A DNA stretch of 64,000 nucleotides from positions 1 to 64,000 of the forward strand of contig NZ_JACRTD010000005.1 of the NCBI RefSeq assembly GCF_014385085.1, given 5' to 3'. The position numbers and the translations under genes are program-made. The notes under the pieces were generated by a model. That model saw nothing but the letters and a program-made list of their open reading frames with translations. It was not told the DNA's origin and ran no database searches. The DNA is from Youxingia wuxianensis. GTDB lineage: Bacteria; Bacillota; Clostridia; Oscillospirales; Ruminococcaceae. Below, piece by piece: positions 26,924 through 36,083 of the stretch (positions within the stretch are counted from its first letter, which is position 1; every line of letters begins with the position of its first letter).

Positions 26924-28038
26924 TACCGCTCGCCTCCTTCCAAAGTTACGATAAACGCCTCTCCGCCTTTGGGAGACCAGAGTTTATCCAGCGTTGGCTC
27001 CACTACACGGATAGCACATTCCTCACTTGCCACATAAACGGTACTGCCTTTTTCCGCGATGACCATGGAACGCAGTTTCAGACGGTCGTTAAGAGCCATC
27101 ATTCCTCCGGAAAACCCCAGCAGGATAGAAAACGGACCGGTGATTAAAAGGCTGGAAAAAGTATTGCGCAGATAGGTGAGCCGCTCCCGTTCTTCGGGAG
27201 GATATTTCTCAATCGTGGACCAGAAGGGCGCTGCAATTACACTTGCCATTTCCTGCAAGGTAAGGCCTTGCCTTCTCACCAGGTAATCAATAATATAGGT
27301 AATCACTTCAGTATCTGTGAGCAGGGTACATTTGTAGCCAAACATTTCTATATAGCGGCGGTTAGCGTCATAGGAAGAGATTTCGCCGTTATGTACAATA
27401 GAATAGTCCAGCAGGGCGAAGGGATGGGCCCCGCCCCACCAGCCGGGAGTGTTGGTGGGATACCGTCCGTGGGCAGTCCAGCAGTAACCCTCGTAATCCT
27501 CCAGGCCATAATATTCCCCCACATCCTCCGGGTAACCAACCGCTTTAAACACCCCCATGTTTTTTCCGGAAGAAAAAACATAAGCGCCTTCAATCGTGGT
27601 GTTGATTTGAATGACATTGCGGCAGGTATACTCCGCCTCATCTAGATGGCTGCTTTCCAGCATATTGTGCTGAGGCTTTACGAAGTACCGCCAAATCAGC
27701 GGTTCGTTGGTAATTTTTGGGGTGGGACGAACAGGAATTTTGGAAAGGTTAATGATGTCGAATTTTTTATCAATGAACTTTTCACATTCTTCTTTGGCTT
27801 TGCTGCTTTCGTAAAACACATGCAGCGCGTAATACTCCTTATATTGGGGATAGATACCATAACCGGCAAATCCTCCGCCCAAGCCGTTGGAACGGTCGTG
27901 CATAGTGGCGATGGAGTCGATAATTTTTCTGCCGTTTATTTTTTCGCCGGTTTTGGAAAAAATCCCGGAGATAGCACATCCGGAGGGAATTCTTATCTCG
28001 CCCTCCCGCTGGGGAAGCTGAGCGTTATCCTGTCTCAT
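26923..28038 (-). CDS. Glutamate synthase glutamine amidotransferase (class II) subunit
   Basis: This 371-residue protein is a stand-alone GltB1. The nucleophile is probably Cys21 (PSGCAISGIF), reached after removal of a short propeptide. Other class II amidotransferase marks are AHGRYPTNTPGWWGGAHPFALLDYSIVHNGEISSYD split over about 160-195 and LTDTEVITYIIDYL. It releases ammonia from glutamine. The start at 28038 has GGAGG nine bases upstream; the longer reading to 28098 has no family match. It is the first gene of a five-gene operon. Confidence 0.9.
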   Translation of the reverse strand: MRQDNAQLPQREGEIRIPSGCAISGIFSKTGEKINGRKIIDSIATMHDRSNGLGGGFAGYGIYPQYKEYYALHVFYESSKAKEECEKFIDKKFDIINLSKIPVRPTPKITNEPLIWRYFVKPQHNMLESSHLDEAEYTCRNVIQINTTIEGAYVFSSGKNMGVFKAVGYPEDVGEYYGLEDYEGYCWTAHGRYPTNTPGWWGGAHPFALLDYSIVHNGEISSYDANRRYIEMFGYKCTLLTDTEVITYIIDYLVRRQGLTLQEMASVIAAPFWSTIEKYPPEERERLTYLRNTFSSLLITGPFSILLGFSGGMMALNDRLKLRSMVIAEKGSTVYVASEECAIRVVEPTLDKLWSPKGGEAFIVTLEGGER

Positions 28039-28086
28039 TTGTAATAGGCCTCCTTTTTGTTGCCGCAATAATATAGACAAACACAA

Positions 28087-28178
28087 AAGGACGTTCATTG
28101 AGCCCGCATATAGAGCGGGTTCAATGAACGTCCTTGTTCAGTGAATGCAGTATACCTTATATATTCCGCCCCTGTCAA
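28087..28178 (-). promoter_or_regulatory. Glutamate synthase promoter with terminator-like leader hairpin
   Basis: On the minus strand TTGACA (28173-28178), 18 bp, TATACT (28149-28154). The transcript would begin near 28142 and almost at once form a stem of 21 bp (28087-28101 plus 28102-28107, pairing with 28115-28135; loop of seven). It is followed by TTTTGTGTTTG. The hairpin lies between start site and gene, so it looks like a transcription attenuator. Confidence 0.75.
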
Positions 28179-28300
28179 GGGAAAAGTCAGATGAAACAAG
28201 TTAAAATAAAAAATTTTGTTAAAATTATACTATTATTTCTTCCTCTTATAAAAAAATGCAAGTTAATTTTACAAATCTTGCAAAATATTCAAAAAATCCG

Positions 28301-28384
28301 TTGACAAACAAACTGCCGGGGTATATACTTTGGGCATACCAAAGCAAAGACGCTTGTAGGTGCATGTCACCTATAGGCGTCTTT
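28301..28384 (+). promoter_or_regulatory. glnN promoter with terminator-like leader hairpin
   Basis: TTGACA (28301-28306), 17 bp, TATACT (28324-28329). The RNA would begin near 28336 and then fold AAAGACGC (28346-28353) with GCGTCTTT (28377-28384), with an inner TAGGTG/CACCTA stem. The tail is CTCTTTT. The layout mirrors that of the divergent glutamate synthase leader. Confidence 0.72.
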
Positions 28385-28438
28385 CTCTTTTGCTTTAAAA
28401 CTATCTGTCAGAGAATAATGGAAAGAAGGTTGTGTTTT

Positions 28439-30535
28439 ATGAGCAAGGTCCCGGAACTGTTTGGCAGTATGGTGTTCAATGACACTGTGATGAAAGAGCG
28501 TCTGCCGAAAGACACGTATAAAGCTCTGAAAAAAACTGTCCAGGATGGTAAAACACTGGACATTACCGTAGCAAATGTAGTGGCTAATGCAATGAAGGAC
28601 TGGGCGTTGGAAAAAGGAGTTACCCACTTTACCCACTGGTTCCAGCCGATGACCGGCGTTACTGCTGAGAAGCATGACAGTTTTCTCTCCCCCAACGGCA
28701 GCGAAGGCACGGTAATTATGGAATTTTCCGGGAAAGAACTCATTAAAGGGGAGCCGGACGCTTCCAGCTTTCCTTCCGGGGGCCTGCGGGCTACATTTGA
28801 GGCCAGGGGTTATACCGCATGGGATCCGACCTCCTATGCTTTTATTAAAGAAGGCGTTCTTTGCATCCCCACTGCATTTTGCTCTTACGGGGGAGAGGCG
28901 CTGGACAAAAAGACCCCTCTTCTTCGTTCTATGGAAGTGGTCAACACCCAGGCTCTGCGTATTTTACGGCTGTTTGGGAATACCGACGTGAAACGAGTGA
29001 TCACCACCGTCGGGCCGGAACAGGAATATTTTTTGGTGGACCGGGAACAGTTTAAGAAAAGAAAAGACCTAGTATATACAGGACGCACCCTGTTCGGGGC
29101 GAAACCGCCTAAAGGACAGGAACTGGAAGACCACTACTTCGGCTCCATCAAGCCTCGGGTCCACGCCTATATGAAGGATCTGGACGAAGAACTTTGGAAA
29201 CTGGGCATTCAGGCAAAAACCGAGCATAATGAAGTTGCACCCGCCCAACATGAACTGGCGCCGATCTTTGCAAATACCAATATTGCCACCGATCACAACC
29301 AGCTGACTATGGAAATGATGCAGAAGGTAGCTTTACGCCATGGACTGGCTTGTATCCTCCATGAAAAACCCTTTGCCGGGGTCAATGGAAGCGGAAAACA
29401 TAACAACTGGTCTATTTCCACCAATACCGGCGTAAACCTGCTGGAACCAGGGAAATCTCCTCATGATAACGCTCAGTTCCTGTTGTTTTTGTGTGCGGTG
29501 ATCAAAGCGGTGGATGAGCATCAGGATCTGCTTCGCATCTCGGTAGCCAGCGCAGGAAACGATCATCGTTTGGGGGCCAACGAAGCGCCTCCGGCTATTG
29601 TATCTATGTTTTTGGGAGATGAACTGACGGAGATTTTGGAATCCATTGAAAACGGCAGTTCCTACGATGAAAAAGAGAAGTCGGAAATGGTTATCGGCGT
29701 AGATGTCCTGCCCCACTTCCCAAAAGACACGACCGACCGCAACAGAACTTCCCCCTTTGCTTTTACTGGAAACAAATTTGAGTTTCGAATGTTAGGTTCC
29801 ACCGTGTCGATCGCCGGGCCCAATATTGTACTTAATACGATCATCGCGGATGCGCTGGATCAGTTTGCCAGCCGCCTGGAAACGGCTTCTGACTTTAAGA
29901 CGGAGATCAATGCTATCATCAAAGAAACTCTAAAAAAACATAAACGCATCATCTTCAATGGCAACAACTATTCGGATGAATGGGTACAAGAGGCACAGAA
30001 ACGCGGACTTCTCAATTTGAAATCCACTGCGGACGCCCTGCCCTTATTCGTAAGTGATAAAAATATCAAGCTGTTTACTAAGCATCATATCTTTACAGAA
30101 ACCGAAATGCGCTCCCGCTGTGAGATCCTGCTGGAAAACTACTGTAAGGTGCTTAATATTGAGGCATTAACCATGCTTGATATGGTAAAAAAGCAAATTC
30201 TGCCTGCGGCCTATTCCTATATCAAAGACGTTGGAGAAACTGCATCGGCAGCAAAAGCGCTAAGCGCGGATATTCCCTGTGAAAGCGAAACCAAACTGAT
30301 CTGCAAACTCTCCACCTTGTGCGGGTGCCTGTCAAAGAAAGCCGAGGTGCTGGATAAGGCGCTGGTAGACGCCAAAAATGAGGAAAGTGATATGGTCCGG
30401 TGCGCTCATTACTATCGTGACACTGTATTTGCGGCAATGCAGGAACTCAGAGTAGTAGCGGATGAGATTGAAACCCTTGTGGGTGAAAAATATTGGCCGT
30501 ATCCTACCTATGGCGAGCTGCTGTTTGGAGTTTGA
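28439..30535 (+). CDS. glnN: Glutamine synthetase type III
   Basis: This 698-residue protein is full length for GSIII, the large dodecameric enzyme of Bacteroides and many clostridia. Marks are [11 protein letters not shown] at the N-terminus, [75 protein letters not shown] and [17 protein letters not shown]. It starts at ATG 28439 with AGAAGG upstream; the frame is open to 28256 but the start must follow the promoter and leader at 28301-28384. It is a second glutamine synthetase next to glnA, perhaps used under a different nitrogen supply. Confidence 0.95.
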   Translation: MSKVPELFGSMVFNDTVMKERLPKDTYKALKKTVQDGKTLDITVANVVANAMKDWALEKGVTHFTHWFQPMTGVTAEKHDSFLSPNGSEGTVIMEFSGKELIKGEPDASSFPSGGLRATFEARGYTAWDPTSYAFIKEGVLCIPTAFCSYGGEALDKKTPLLRSMEVVNTQALRILRLFGNTDVKRVITTVGPEQEYFLVDREQFKKRKDLVYTGRTLFGAKPPKGQELEDHYFGSIKPRVHAYMKDLDEELWKLGIQAKTEHNEVAPAQHELAPIFANTNIATDHNQLTMEMMQKVALRHGLACILHEKPFAGVNGSGKHNNWSISTNTGVNLLEPGKSPHDNAQFLLFLCAVIKAVDEHQDLLRISVASAGNDHRLGANEAPPAIVSMFLGDELTEILESIENGSSYDEKEKSEMVIGVDVLPHFPKDTTDRNRTSPFAFTGNKFEFRMLGSTVSIAGPNIVLNTIIADALDQFASRLETASDFKTEINAIIKETLKKHKRIIFNGNNYSDEWVQEAQKRGLLNLKSTADALPLFVSDKNIKLFTKHHIFTETEMRSRCEILLENYCKVLNIEALTMLDMVKKQILPAAYSYIKDVGETASAAKALSADIPCESETKLICKLSTLCGCLSKKAEVLDKALVDAKNEESDMVRCAHYYRDTVFAAMQELRVVADEIETLVGEKYWPYPTYGELLFGV

Positions 30536-30574
30536 CAGTTTGGCAGGATAAAAAAGGAGAAATAACAAAAAAAC

Positions 30575-30641
30575 ACAAAGACGTGTGTTCTTAAAAATGG
30601 ACAAAGGATAGCATCCTTTCCAAAGAACACACGTCCTTTGT
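30575..30641 (+). promoter_or_regulatory. Long leader hairpin between glnN and amt
   Basis: ACAAAG plus a 12-bp arm (30575-30592) pairs with 30623-30641 (one bulged C). Inside is a second stem, AAAGGAT (30603-30609) with ATCCTTT (30613-30619). The 3' side reads CCTTTGTTTTG, then the ribosome binding site GGAGGAG. It can act as a terminator/attenuator for amt, or as an RNA-processing site in a glnN-amt transcript. Confidence 0.68.
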
Positions 30642-30660
30642 TTTGAGGAGGAGTAAGCAT

Positions 30661-32349
30661 ATGTATTCGTCTGTAGATACCATTTGGGTGTTACTTGGCG
30701 CAACCTTGGTATTCTTTATGCAGGCTGGATTTGCCATGGTAGAAACCGGTTTTACCCGGGCAAAAAACGCCGGCAACATCATTATGAAAAACCTTATGGA
30801 CTTTGCTATAGGCACCCCGATCTTTTGGGCTCTTGGATTTGGGCTGATGTTCGCGGGTTCCGGCCCGCTGATCGGTGGATTTGATTTCCTGATCCGGGGA
30901 GATTATTCCGGGACCTACCCTACGGCGGCGTTTATTATTTTCCAGACGGTATTCTGCGCGACGGCGGCTACGATTGTATCCGGCGCTATGGCGGAGAGAA
31001 CCAAATTTATCTCCTACTGTATTTACAGTGCGGTTATCAGCGCCGTTATTTACCCTATTTCCGGGCATTGGATCTGGGGAGGCGGATGGCTCTCCCAAAT
31101 GGGATTTCATGATTTTGCCGGATCTACCGCAGTACATATGGTGGGTGGAGTTGCGGCCCTGATAGGCGCAAAAATCCTGGGCCCTCGTATTGGAAAATAT
31201 GGAAAGGACGGAAAACCCCGGGCCATTCCTGGCCATAGTTTGACTTTAGGCGCTTTGGGTGTATTTATCCTGTGGTTCTGCTGGTTTGGGTTTAACGGGT
31301 GCTCCACGGTATCCATGACCGGAGACGACGCTCTCCTGTCGGCGTCCAACATATTTGTCACGACCAACCTGGCGGCGGCTACCGCTACGGTAACCACTAT
31401 GATTATCACCTGGGTGCGGTATAAAAAACCGGATGTATCTATGACGTTAAACGGCTCTTTAGCCGGCTTGGTGGCAATCACCGCAGGATGTGATATGGTA
31501 ACCCCTACCGGCGCTTTTTTCATTGGTTTGATCGCCGCCTTTGTAGTGGTGTTCGGCATTGAGTTTATTGATAAAGTGTGCAAAATTGACGACCCGGTAG
31601 GCGCAATCGGCGTACATGGTATGTGCGGTGCGACAGGAACCATTTTAACCGGATTATTTGCAGTAGACGGAGGACTTCTTTATGGAGGGGGCGCACACTT
31701 CCTGATCATCCAGATCTTAGGCGTAGTGACGGTAATCGCTTGGGTGGCGGTTACTATGACCATTGTATTTCAGCTTATTAAACATACCGTAGGACTGCGG
31801 GTATCCCCTCATGAGGAAATAGTCGGACTGGATATTGAAGAACACGGACTCGTCAGCAGCTATGCGGACTTTATGCCTATGGTAGAATCCATCGATAGCA
31901 GTGACGCAGGGGAGGCGTTGCCTGCAGATGCGGTTTCGGTTGCGAAAGCAGTACCGGTGGAACTGGTGGATGGCAGACCAGAGGCCAGTGATGTTAAGAT
32001 GACTAAGATCGCGATAGTATGTAAACAAAACAAATTCGAAGCGCTAAAAGTAGCGATGAACGAGATCGGGATCACCGGTATGACTGTAACCCAGGTACTG
32101 GGATGCGGCATGCAGAAGGGCAGTACAGAATACTACCGGGGCATTCCTCTGGAAATGAACCTGCTTCCTAAAATTGAGGTGGAAATCGTTGTATGCAAAG
32201 TTCCGGTGAGAACTGTCATTGAAACTGCCAAACGGGTGCTTTACACCGGGCACATCGGGGACGGAAAAATCTTCATATACGATGTGGAAAACGTGGTGAA
32301 GGTACGCACTGGGGAAGAAGGTTACGACGCTCTTCAGGATATAGAATAG
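30661..32349 (+). CDS. amt: Ammonium transporter fused to a PII signalling domain
   Basis: This 562-residue protein begins at ATG 30661 after GGAGGAG. The N-terminal 400 residues are an 11-helix Amt/MEP/Rh channel (AGFAMVETGFTRAKNAGNI, FNGCSTVS, twin-histidine region with VHMVGG and GAIGVHGMCGATG). The last 115 residues (about 440-555) are a PII (GlnB/GlnK) domain, from KIAIVCKQNKFEALK through a T-loop with TEYYRG to GHIGDGKIFIYDV. PII normally binds Amt as a separate protein, so the fusion makes transport directly responsive to 2-oxoglutarate and ATP/ADP. A short acidic linker joins the parts. Confidence 0.95.
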   Translation: MYSSVDTIWVLLGATLVFFMQAGFAMVETGFTRAKNAGNIIMKNLMDFAIGTPIFWALGFGLMFAGSGPLIGGFDFLIRGDYSGTYPTAAFIIFQTVFCATAATIVSGAMAERTKFISYCIYSAVISAVIYPISGHWIWGGGWLSQMGFHDFAGSTAVHMVGGVAALIGAKILGPRIGKYGKDGKPRAIPGHSLTLGALGVFILWFCWFGFNGCSTVSMTGDDALLSASNIFVTTNLAAATATVTTMIITWVRYKKPDVSMTLNGSLAGLVAITAGCDMVTPTGAFFIGLIAAFVVVFGIEFIDKVCKIDDPVGAIGVHGMCGATGTILTGLFAVDGGLLYGGGAHFLIIQILGVVTVIAWVAVTMTIVFQLIKHTVGLRVSPHEEIVGLDIEEHGLVSSYADFMPMVESIDSSDAGEALPADAVSVAKAVPVELVDGRPEASDVKMTKIAIVCKQNKFEALKVAMNEIGITGMTVTQVLGCGMQKGSTEYYRGIPLEMNLLPKIEVEIVVCKVPVRTVIETAKRVLYTGHIGDGKIFIYDVENVVKVRTGEEGYDALQDIE

Positions 32350-32412
32350 CAGCGCCCCAATCCCTTTTCCTATTTTGTTTTGACCCATCTCTTCTTATAG
32401 ATAAACACAACA

Positions 32413-32452
32413 CGGCAAAGGACCCCTGTCTTTCGACGGGGGTCCTTTGTCG
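32413..32452. terminator. Bidirectional terminator between amt and the feo operon
   Basis: An 18-bp stem with two wobble pairs (32413-32430 with 32435-32452, loop TTTC). It separates two convergent transcription units. Confidence 0.85.
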
Positions 32453-32489
32453 TCTATAAAAAGAAGTATACGTCTGCGGACGTCTTTAC

Positions 32490-32645
32490 TTATTCTTCTT
32501 TTTCCGATTTTTCACAGCCTATACATCCGCCGCTGCAGCCGCTACAGCCACAACCGCCCTTTTTTTTGCGGGCGTGCAGGAAAACTACCGCGGCAACCAC
32601 GAAAACGGCTAAAATTATAAGAATAAAGATATCGGCTAAATTCAT
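32490..32645 (-). CDS. FeoB-associated Cys-rich small membrane protein
   Basis: A 51-residue frame starts at ATG 32645 and lies 16 bases after feoB. The first 24 residues form one membrane helix (MNLADIFILIILAVFVVAAV). Then come a basic stretch HARKKK and five cysteines in glycine-rich repeats (CGCSGCSGGCIGC), with an acidic tail. This is the pattern of the small Cys-rich proteins encoded after feoB in clostridia, thought to help ferrous iron transport. The ribosome binding site is AGAAAGAAGGGGG. Confidence 0.85.
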   Translation of the reverse strand: MNLADIFILIILAVFVVAAVVFLHARKKKGGCGCSGCSGGCIGCEKSEKEE

Positions 32646-32661
32646 AGAACCCCCTTCTTTC

Positions 32662-34668
32662 TTATAGCAGCAGGAGCAGACGATAAATGATAAACGCGAT
32701 CAACCAGGCGACCCCTGTTTGTATTGCCATGGAAACCACGGCCTTTTTTAAAGAGGTCAGCTCCCGTTTAATGGTGGCGAAGGCCGCCACACACGGCATA
32801 TACAACAGAGTAAACACCAGAAAGGAGTATGCCGCCGCCTGAGTAGGAAAGATTCCTGCCAACAGGGGGGTGAGCATGGCGGAATTACCCGCCCCCGTAA
32901 GTACTGCCAAGGTACTGACAACCGCTTCCTTGGCGGTGAGTCCGGTAATCAAAGCGGTAGACGCCCGCCAGTCTCCAAATCCTAGAGGAGCAAAAATTGG
33001 AGCGATTACAGAACCGATCATCGCCAGCATGCTTTGAGAGCTGTCGGTGACCATGTTGAAGCGGAAATCAAACGTCTGCAACACCCAGATAACAATGGTG
33101 GCCACAAAAATTATTGTAAAGGCCCGAACCAAAAAATCCTTCGCTTTTTCCCACATATGAAGTGCGATGGTTTTCCCGGAGGGCAGGCGATATGCGGGAA
33201 GTTCCATGACAAAAGGAACAGGATTTCCTTTAAATATTGTGCTTTTCAACAAAAGCCCGCCTAAAACAGCCACTACCATTCCCAGCACATAAAGAGAAAT
33301 CATAACCAGGGGAGCGTACTTTGGAAAAAACGCCTGAGAAAATACAGCGTAAATAGGCAGTTTAGCGCTGCAGGACATAAATGGCGTCAGGGCAATCGTC
33401 ATTTTTCGATCCCGCTCGCTGGACAGAGTACGGGTCGCCATTACTGCCGGCACCGTACAACCAAAGCCAATGAGCATAGGTACAAAGGAGCGCCCGGAAA
33501 GACCGATTTTTCGAAGCAGTTTATCCATAACAAAAGCGACCCTAGCCATGTAGCCGCTGTCCTCCAAAAGAGAGAGGAAAAAGAACAATACTACAATGGT
33601 CGGCAGGAAAGAAAGCACACTTCCCACTCCGGCAAATACACCATCGATAATCAAAGAATGGATGGCAGTATTGACATTTAGGCCTGTCAGCGCCTGATCG
33701 GTCAGAGCCGTAACACTATCAATTCCTACTGTCAACCAACCACTTAAGGTAGCGCCAATGACGCCAAAGGTTAACCAGAACACTAAGCTCATGATTGCGA
33801 TAAAAATAGGAATAGCCCAAACACGGTGGGTGAGCAGGCCGTCAATTTTGACCGAAAGCTGCTGCTCATAAGTTTCCTGATGTTTGTGGACGCACGCCTC
33901 GCACACCTCTTCAATATAGGAATACCGCATATCTGCCAGCGCCGCTTCCCGATCGGTCCCCATGACCTTTTCCATATTATCTACAATATGCCCGATAATA
34001 TCAATTTCGTACTCTGTCAGACCCAGCTGAGCCAGCATTGGTTGATCCCCTTCCACCAACTTGGTGGCGGCAAAGCGAACGGGCACGCCGATTGCATCAG
34101 CTTTGGGCTCGATGATATGTTTGATAGCGTGAATGGCAGTATGTACTTCTCCCCGGCAAAAATCGTGATTTTTAGGGAGAAGATGCAGCCGTCCCGCTTC
34201 CTCCACCCGGGCGATCAACTCGCTGACGCCTTCGTTTTTGCTGGCGGAAATCGGAACCACCTCCAGCCCGATGGTAGCAGAAAGTTTTTTCACGTCAATG
34301 GAGTTGCCGCTGGAGCGGACCTCATCCATCATATTCAGAGCCAATACCATAGGAATATTCAGTTCCATCAACTGAAGGGTGAGATATAGATTTCGTTCAA
34401 TATTAGTGGCGTCGATAATATTTAAAATCGCATCCGGCTTGTCCTTGATGAGAAAATCCCTGGTTACCACCTCTTCTGAGGTATAAGGAGACAAAGAATA
34501 AATCCCAGGAAGGTCCACTACCTGCATGGATTCATGTTTGCGGATAATACCCTCTTTGCGGTCTACTGTAACGCCGGGGAAATTTCCCACGTGCTGGTTA
34601 CTGCCGGTGAGTTGGTTAAACAAGGTTGTTTTACCGCAGTTCTGATTTCCAATTAAAGCGATAATCAT
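32662..34668 (-). CDS. feoB: Ferrous iron transporter FeoB
   Basis: This 668-residue protein has an N-terminal G domain (GNQNCGKTTLFNQLTG at 7-22, VDLPGIYSLSPYTSEE, NMMD), a helical GDI-like region, and a membrane domain from about 280 with two Gate motifs (VPMLIGFGCTVPAVMATRTL and the CxxCxA-type segment near 600, with PCVAAFATIKREL). It imports Fe2+ under anaerobic conditions. It overlaps feoA by four bases. Confidence 0.95.
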   Translation of the reverse strand: MIIALIGNQNCGKTTLFNQLTGSNQHVGNFPGVTVDRKEGIIRKHESMQVVDLPGIYSLSPYTSEEVVTRDFLIKDKPDAILNIIDATNIERNLYLTLQLMELNIPMVLALNMMDEVRSSGNSIDVKKLSATIGLEVVPISASKNEGVSELIARVEEAGRLHLLPKNHDFCRGEVHTAIHAIKHIIEPKADAIGVPVRFAATKLVEGDQPMLAQLGLTEYEIDIIGHIVDNMEKVMGTDREAALADMRYSYIEEVCEACVHKHQETYEQQLSVKIDGLLTHRVWAIPIFIAIMSLVFWLTFGVIGATLSGWLTVGIDSVTALTDQALTGLNVNTAIHSLIIDGVFAGVGSVLSFLPTIVVLFFFLSLLEDSGYMARVAFVMDKLLRKIGLSGRSFVPMLIGFGCTVPAVMATRTLSSERDRKMTIALTPFMSCSAKLPIYAVFSQAFFPKYAPLVMISLYVLGMVVAVLGGLLLKSTIFKGNPVPFVMELPAYRLPSGKTIALHMWEKAKDFLVRAFTIIFVATIVIWVLQTFDFRFNMVTDSSQSMLAMIGSVIAPIFAPLGFGDWRASTALITGLTAKEAVVSTLAVLTGAGNSAMLTPLLAGIFPTQAAAYSFLVFTLLYMPCVAAFATIKRELTSLKKAVVSMAIQTGVAWLIAFIIYRLLLLL

Positions 34669-34898
34669 CCATCCACCACCTCATCTATCTCAATATTAGC
34701 CGCATCCTCCCGGCGGATGGTAAGCTCGTAACTACGCAGATGCAGTTCAATGGGATCGCCCAACGGGGCGACTTTGCGTATATATACCTTGGTGTTAGGG
34801 GTAAGTCCCATGTCTAATAAGCGCCGCCGCAAAGCGCCGCTGCCGCCAACACTGATAATAATACCGCTGCTGCCGGTTTTCAGTTGATCCAATGTCAT
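34665..34898 (-). CDS. feoA: FeoA, SH3-like cytoplasmic partner of FeoB
   Basis: A 77-residue SH3-like protein. LLDMGLTPNTKVYIRKVAPLGDPIELHLR is the core FeoA pattern. It is the first gene of feoA-feoB-Cys-rich protein. GGGAGG lies seven bases before ATG 34898, next to a hairpin. Confidence 0.92.
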   Translation of the reverse strand: MTLDQLKTGSSGIIISVGGSGALRRRLLDMGLTPNTKVYIRKVAPLGDPIELHLRSYELTIRREDAANIEIDEVVDG

Positions 34899-34910
34899 AA
34901 TAACCTCCCG

Positions 34911-34998
34911 GCGTTAGCCAATGCTAACGCTAAAACACAAATAAAACGGCTCTAGCGGCCGCCGTTTAAATTTTAATCGTTTTTATATAGTTTGTCAA
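34911..34998 (-). promoter_or_regulatory. feo promoter, leader hairpin and operator-like inverted repeat
   Basis: On the minus strand TTGACA (34993-34998), 17 bp, TAAAAT (34970-34975). The transcript would begin near 34963, inside an inverted repeat GCCGTTT/AAACGGC (34944-34967) followed by TTTTATTTG. A second inverted repeat, GCGTTAGC-CAAT-GCTAACGC (34911-34930), lies just ahead of the ribosome binding site. GTTAGC/GCTAAC resembles the core of DtxR/IdeR-family iron boxes, but the position could also fit RNA-level control. Confidence 0.62.
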
Positions 34999-35212
34999 CG
35001 ATAACCTATGATTTTATGACATACCCAGGATAAAATATAAATGTTATTTTCAACGGTTACATATAATAATAGCGAAATAACAATTTTAGAGATAAATTAT
35101 TTGGAATTTATAGAAAATTTGCCTAATAACCATTGATTCCCAATGTGAAATACGATAGGATAAGATATGTGTAATTGGAGCCGGTTTTAATCGGCGGGAA
35201 AGGATAGAGGTT

Positions 35213-36046
35213 ATGGAACATAAATTGATAGTTGACAGCTGCTGCGAACTGATCCCGGAGCTAGAGGAATCTTTGGGCGCCCAGGCGGTGCCTCTGTCTA
35301 TGCTGGTAGATGGGGTTACGTATGTAGACGATCAGAACCTGGATGTCAATGAATTTCTTGCCGCGATGAAAAAAAGTAGAAAAGGCCCCAAGTCCTCCTG
35401 CCCTTCTCCTCAAGCGTATGCGGATAAACTGCGCAGATGTATGAATACGTTTGTGGTAACGCTCTCTTCCAAACTGAGCGGTTCCTATAACAGCGCTATG
35501 ATCGCAAAGGGTCTGGTAGAGCATGAAGAGCCGGAGAAAAAAATTCATGTATTTGATTCTCTGAGCGCCTCTGCAGGCGAGATTGCGGTAGGACTAAAAA
35601 TAAAGGAATGTATCGATCAGAAGCTGGACTTTGACAGTATTGTAGTTAAAGTAACCGATTTTATCGACAATATGAAAACCTTCTTTATTTTGGAAAGCCT
35701 GGATACTTTGATTAAGGCGGGGCGTATGGGGATGGTGACCGGCCACCTGGCCACAGTATTATCCATGCGGCCGATTATGACCGCTCATATGGGGAATATC
35801 AAGCTCCATGAAAAGGTCCGGGGATCGGATAAGGCGTTTGCCCGGCTGGTGGAGATCATAGGGGAGTGCTGCACCAACTTTAAGGAACACACCCTGGTTA
35901 TTACCCACTGCAATAATGAAAAACAGGCGAACTTTATTAAAGAAGAAGCAGAAAAACGATACAACTTTAAAGATATTAAAGTGGTGCCTACACGAGGGCT
36001 AAGCAGTATGTACGCCAATGAAGGCGGCGTAATCATCGCCTTTTAA
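35213..36046 (+). CDS. DegV-family fatty-acid-binding protein
   Basis: This 277-residue protein is full length for DegV/EDD proteins, which bind a fatty acid in the cytoplasm and pass it to fatty acid kinase. IVDSCCELIPE, SSCPSPQAYADKL, VTLSSKLSGSYNSA and the C-terminal GPG-like segment near NEGGVIIAF fit the family. It is monocistronic, ends at a terminator, and lies 315 bases from feoA. That gap holds the feo promoter and otherwise shows only AT-rich DNA. Confidence 0.9.
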   Translation: MEHKLIVDSCCELIPELEESLGAQAVPLSMLVDGVTYVDDQNLDVNEFLAAMKKSRKGPKSSCPSPQAYADKLRRCMNTFVVTLSSKLSGSYNSAMIAKGLVEHEEPEKKIHVFDSLSASAGEIAVGLKIKECIDQKLDFDSIVVKVTDFIDNMKTFFILESLDTLIKAGRMGMVTGHLATVLSMRPIMTAHMGNIKLHEKVRGSDKAFARLVEIIGECCTNFKEHTLVITHCNNEKQANFIKEEAEKRYNFKDIKVVPTRGLSSMYANEGGVIIAF

Positions 36047-36052
36047 CTGGAT

Positions 36053-36083
36053 AAAAAGCGGGGACGATGTCCCCGCTTTTTTT
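36053..36083. terminator. Bidirectional terminator between degV and pfkB-type kinase
   Basis: GCGGGGAC (36058-36065) with GTCCCCGC (36069-36076), A run before and T run after. Confidence 0.9.

Noticed and set aside
26078..27037. 319-codon open frame on the plus strand
   Set aside because: Antisense to the glutamate synthase FMN subunit; no domain, no ribosome binding site.
28336..28384. Classic two-hexaloop ANTAR target RNA in the glnN leader
   Set aside because: The inner loop has five bases (CATGT) and only one nested hairpin is visible, so the standard paired A-G hexaloop motif is not supported.
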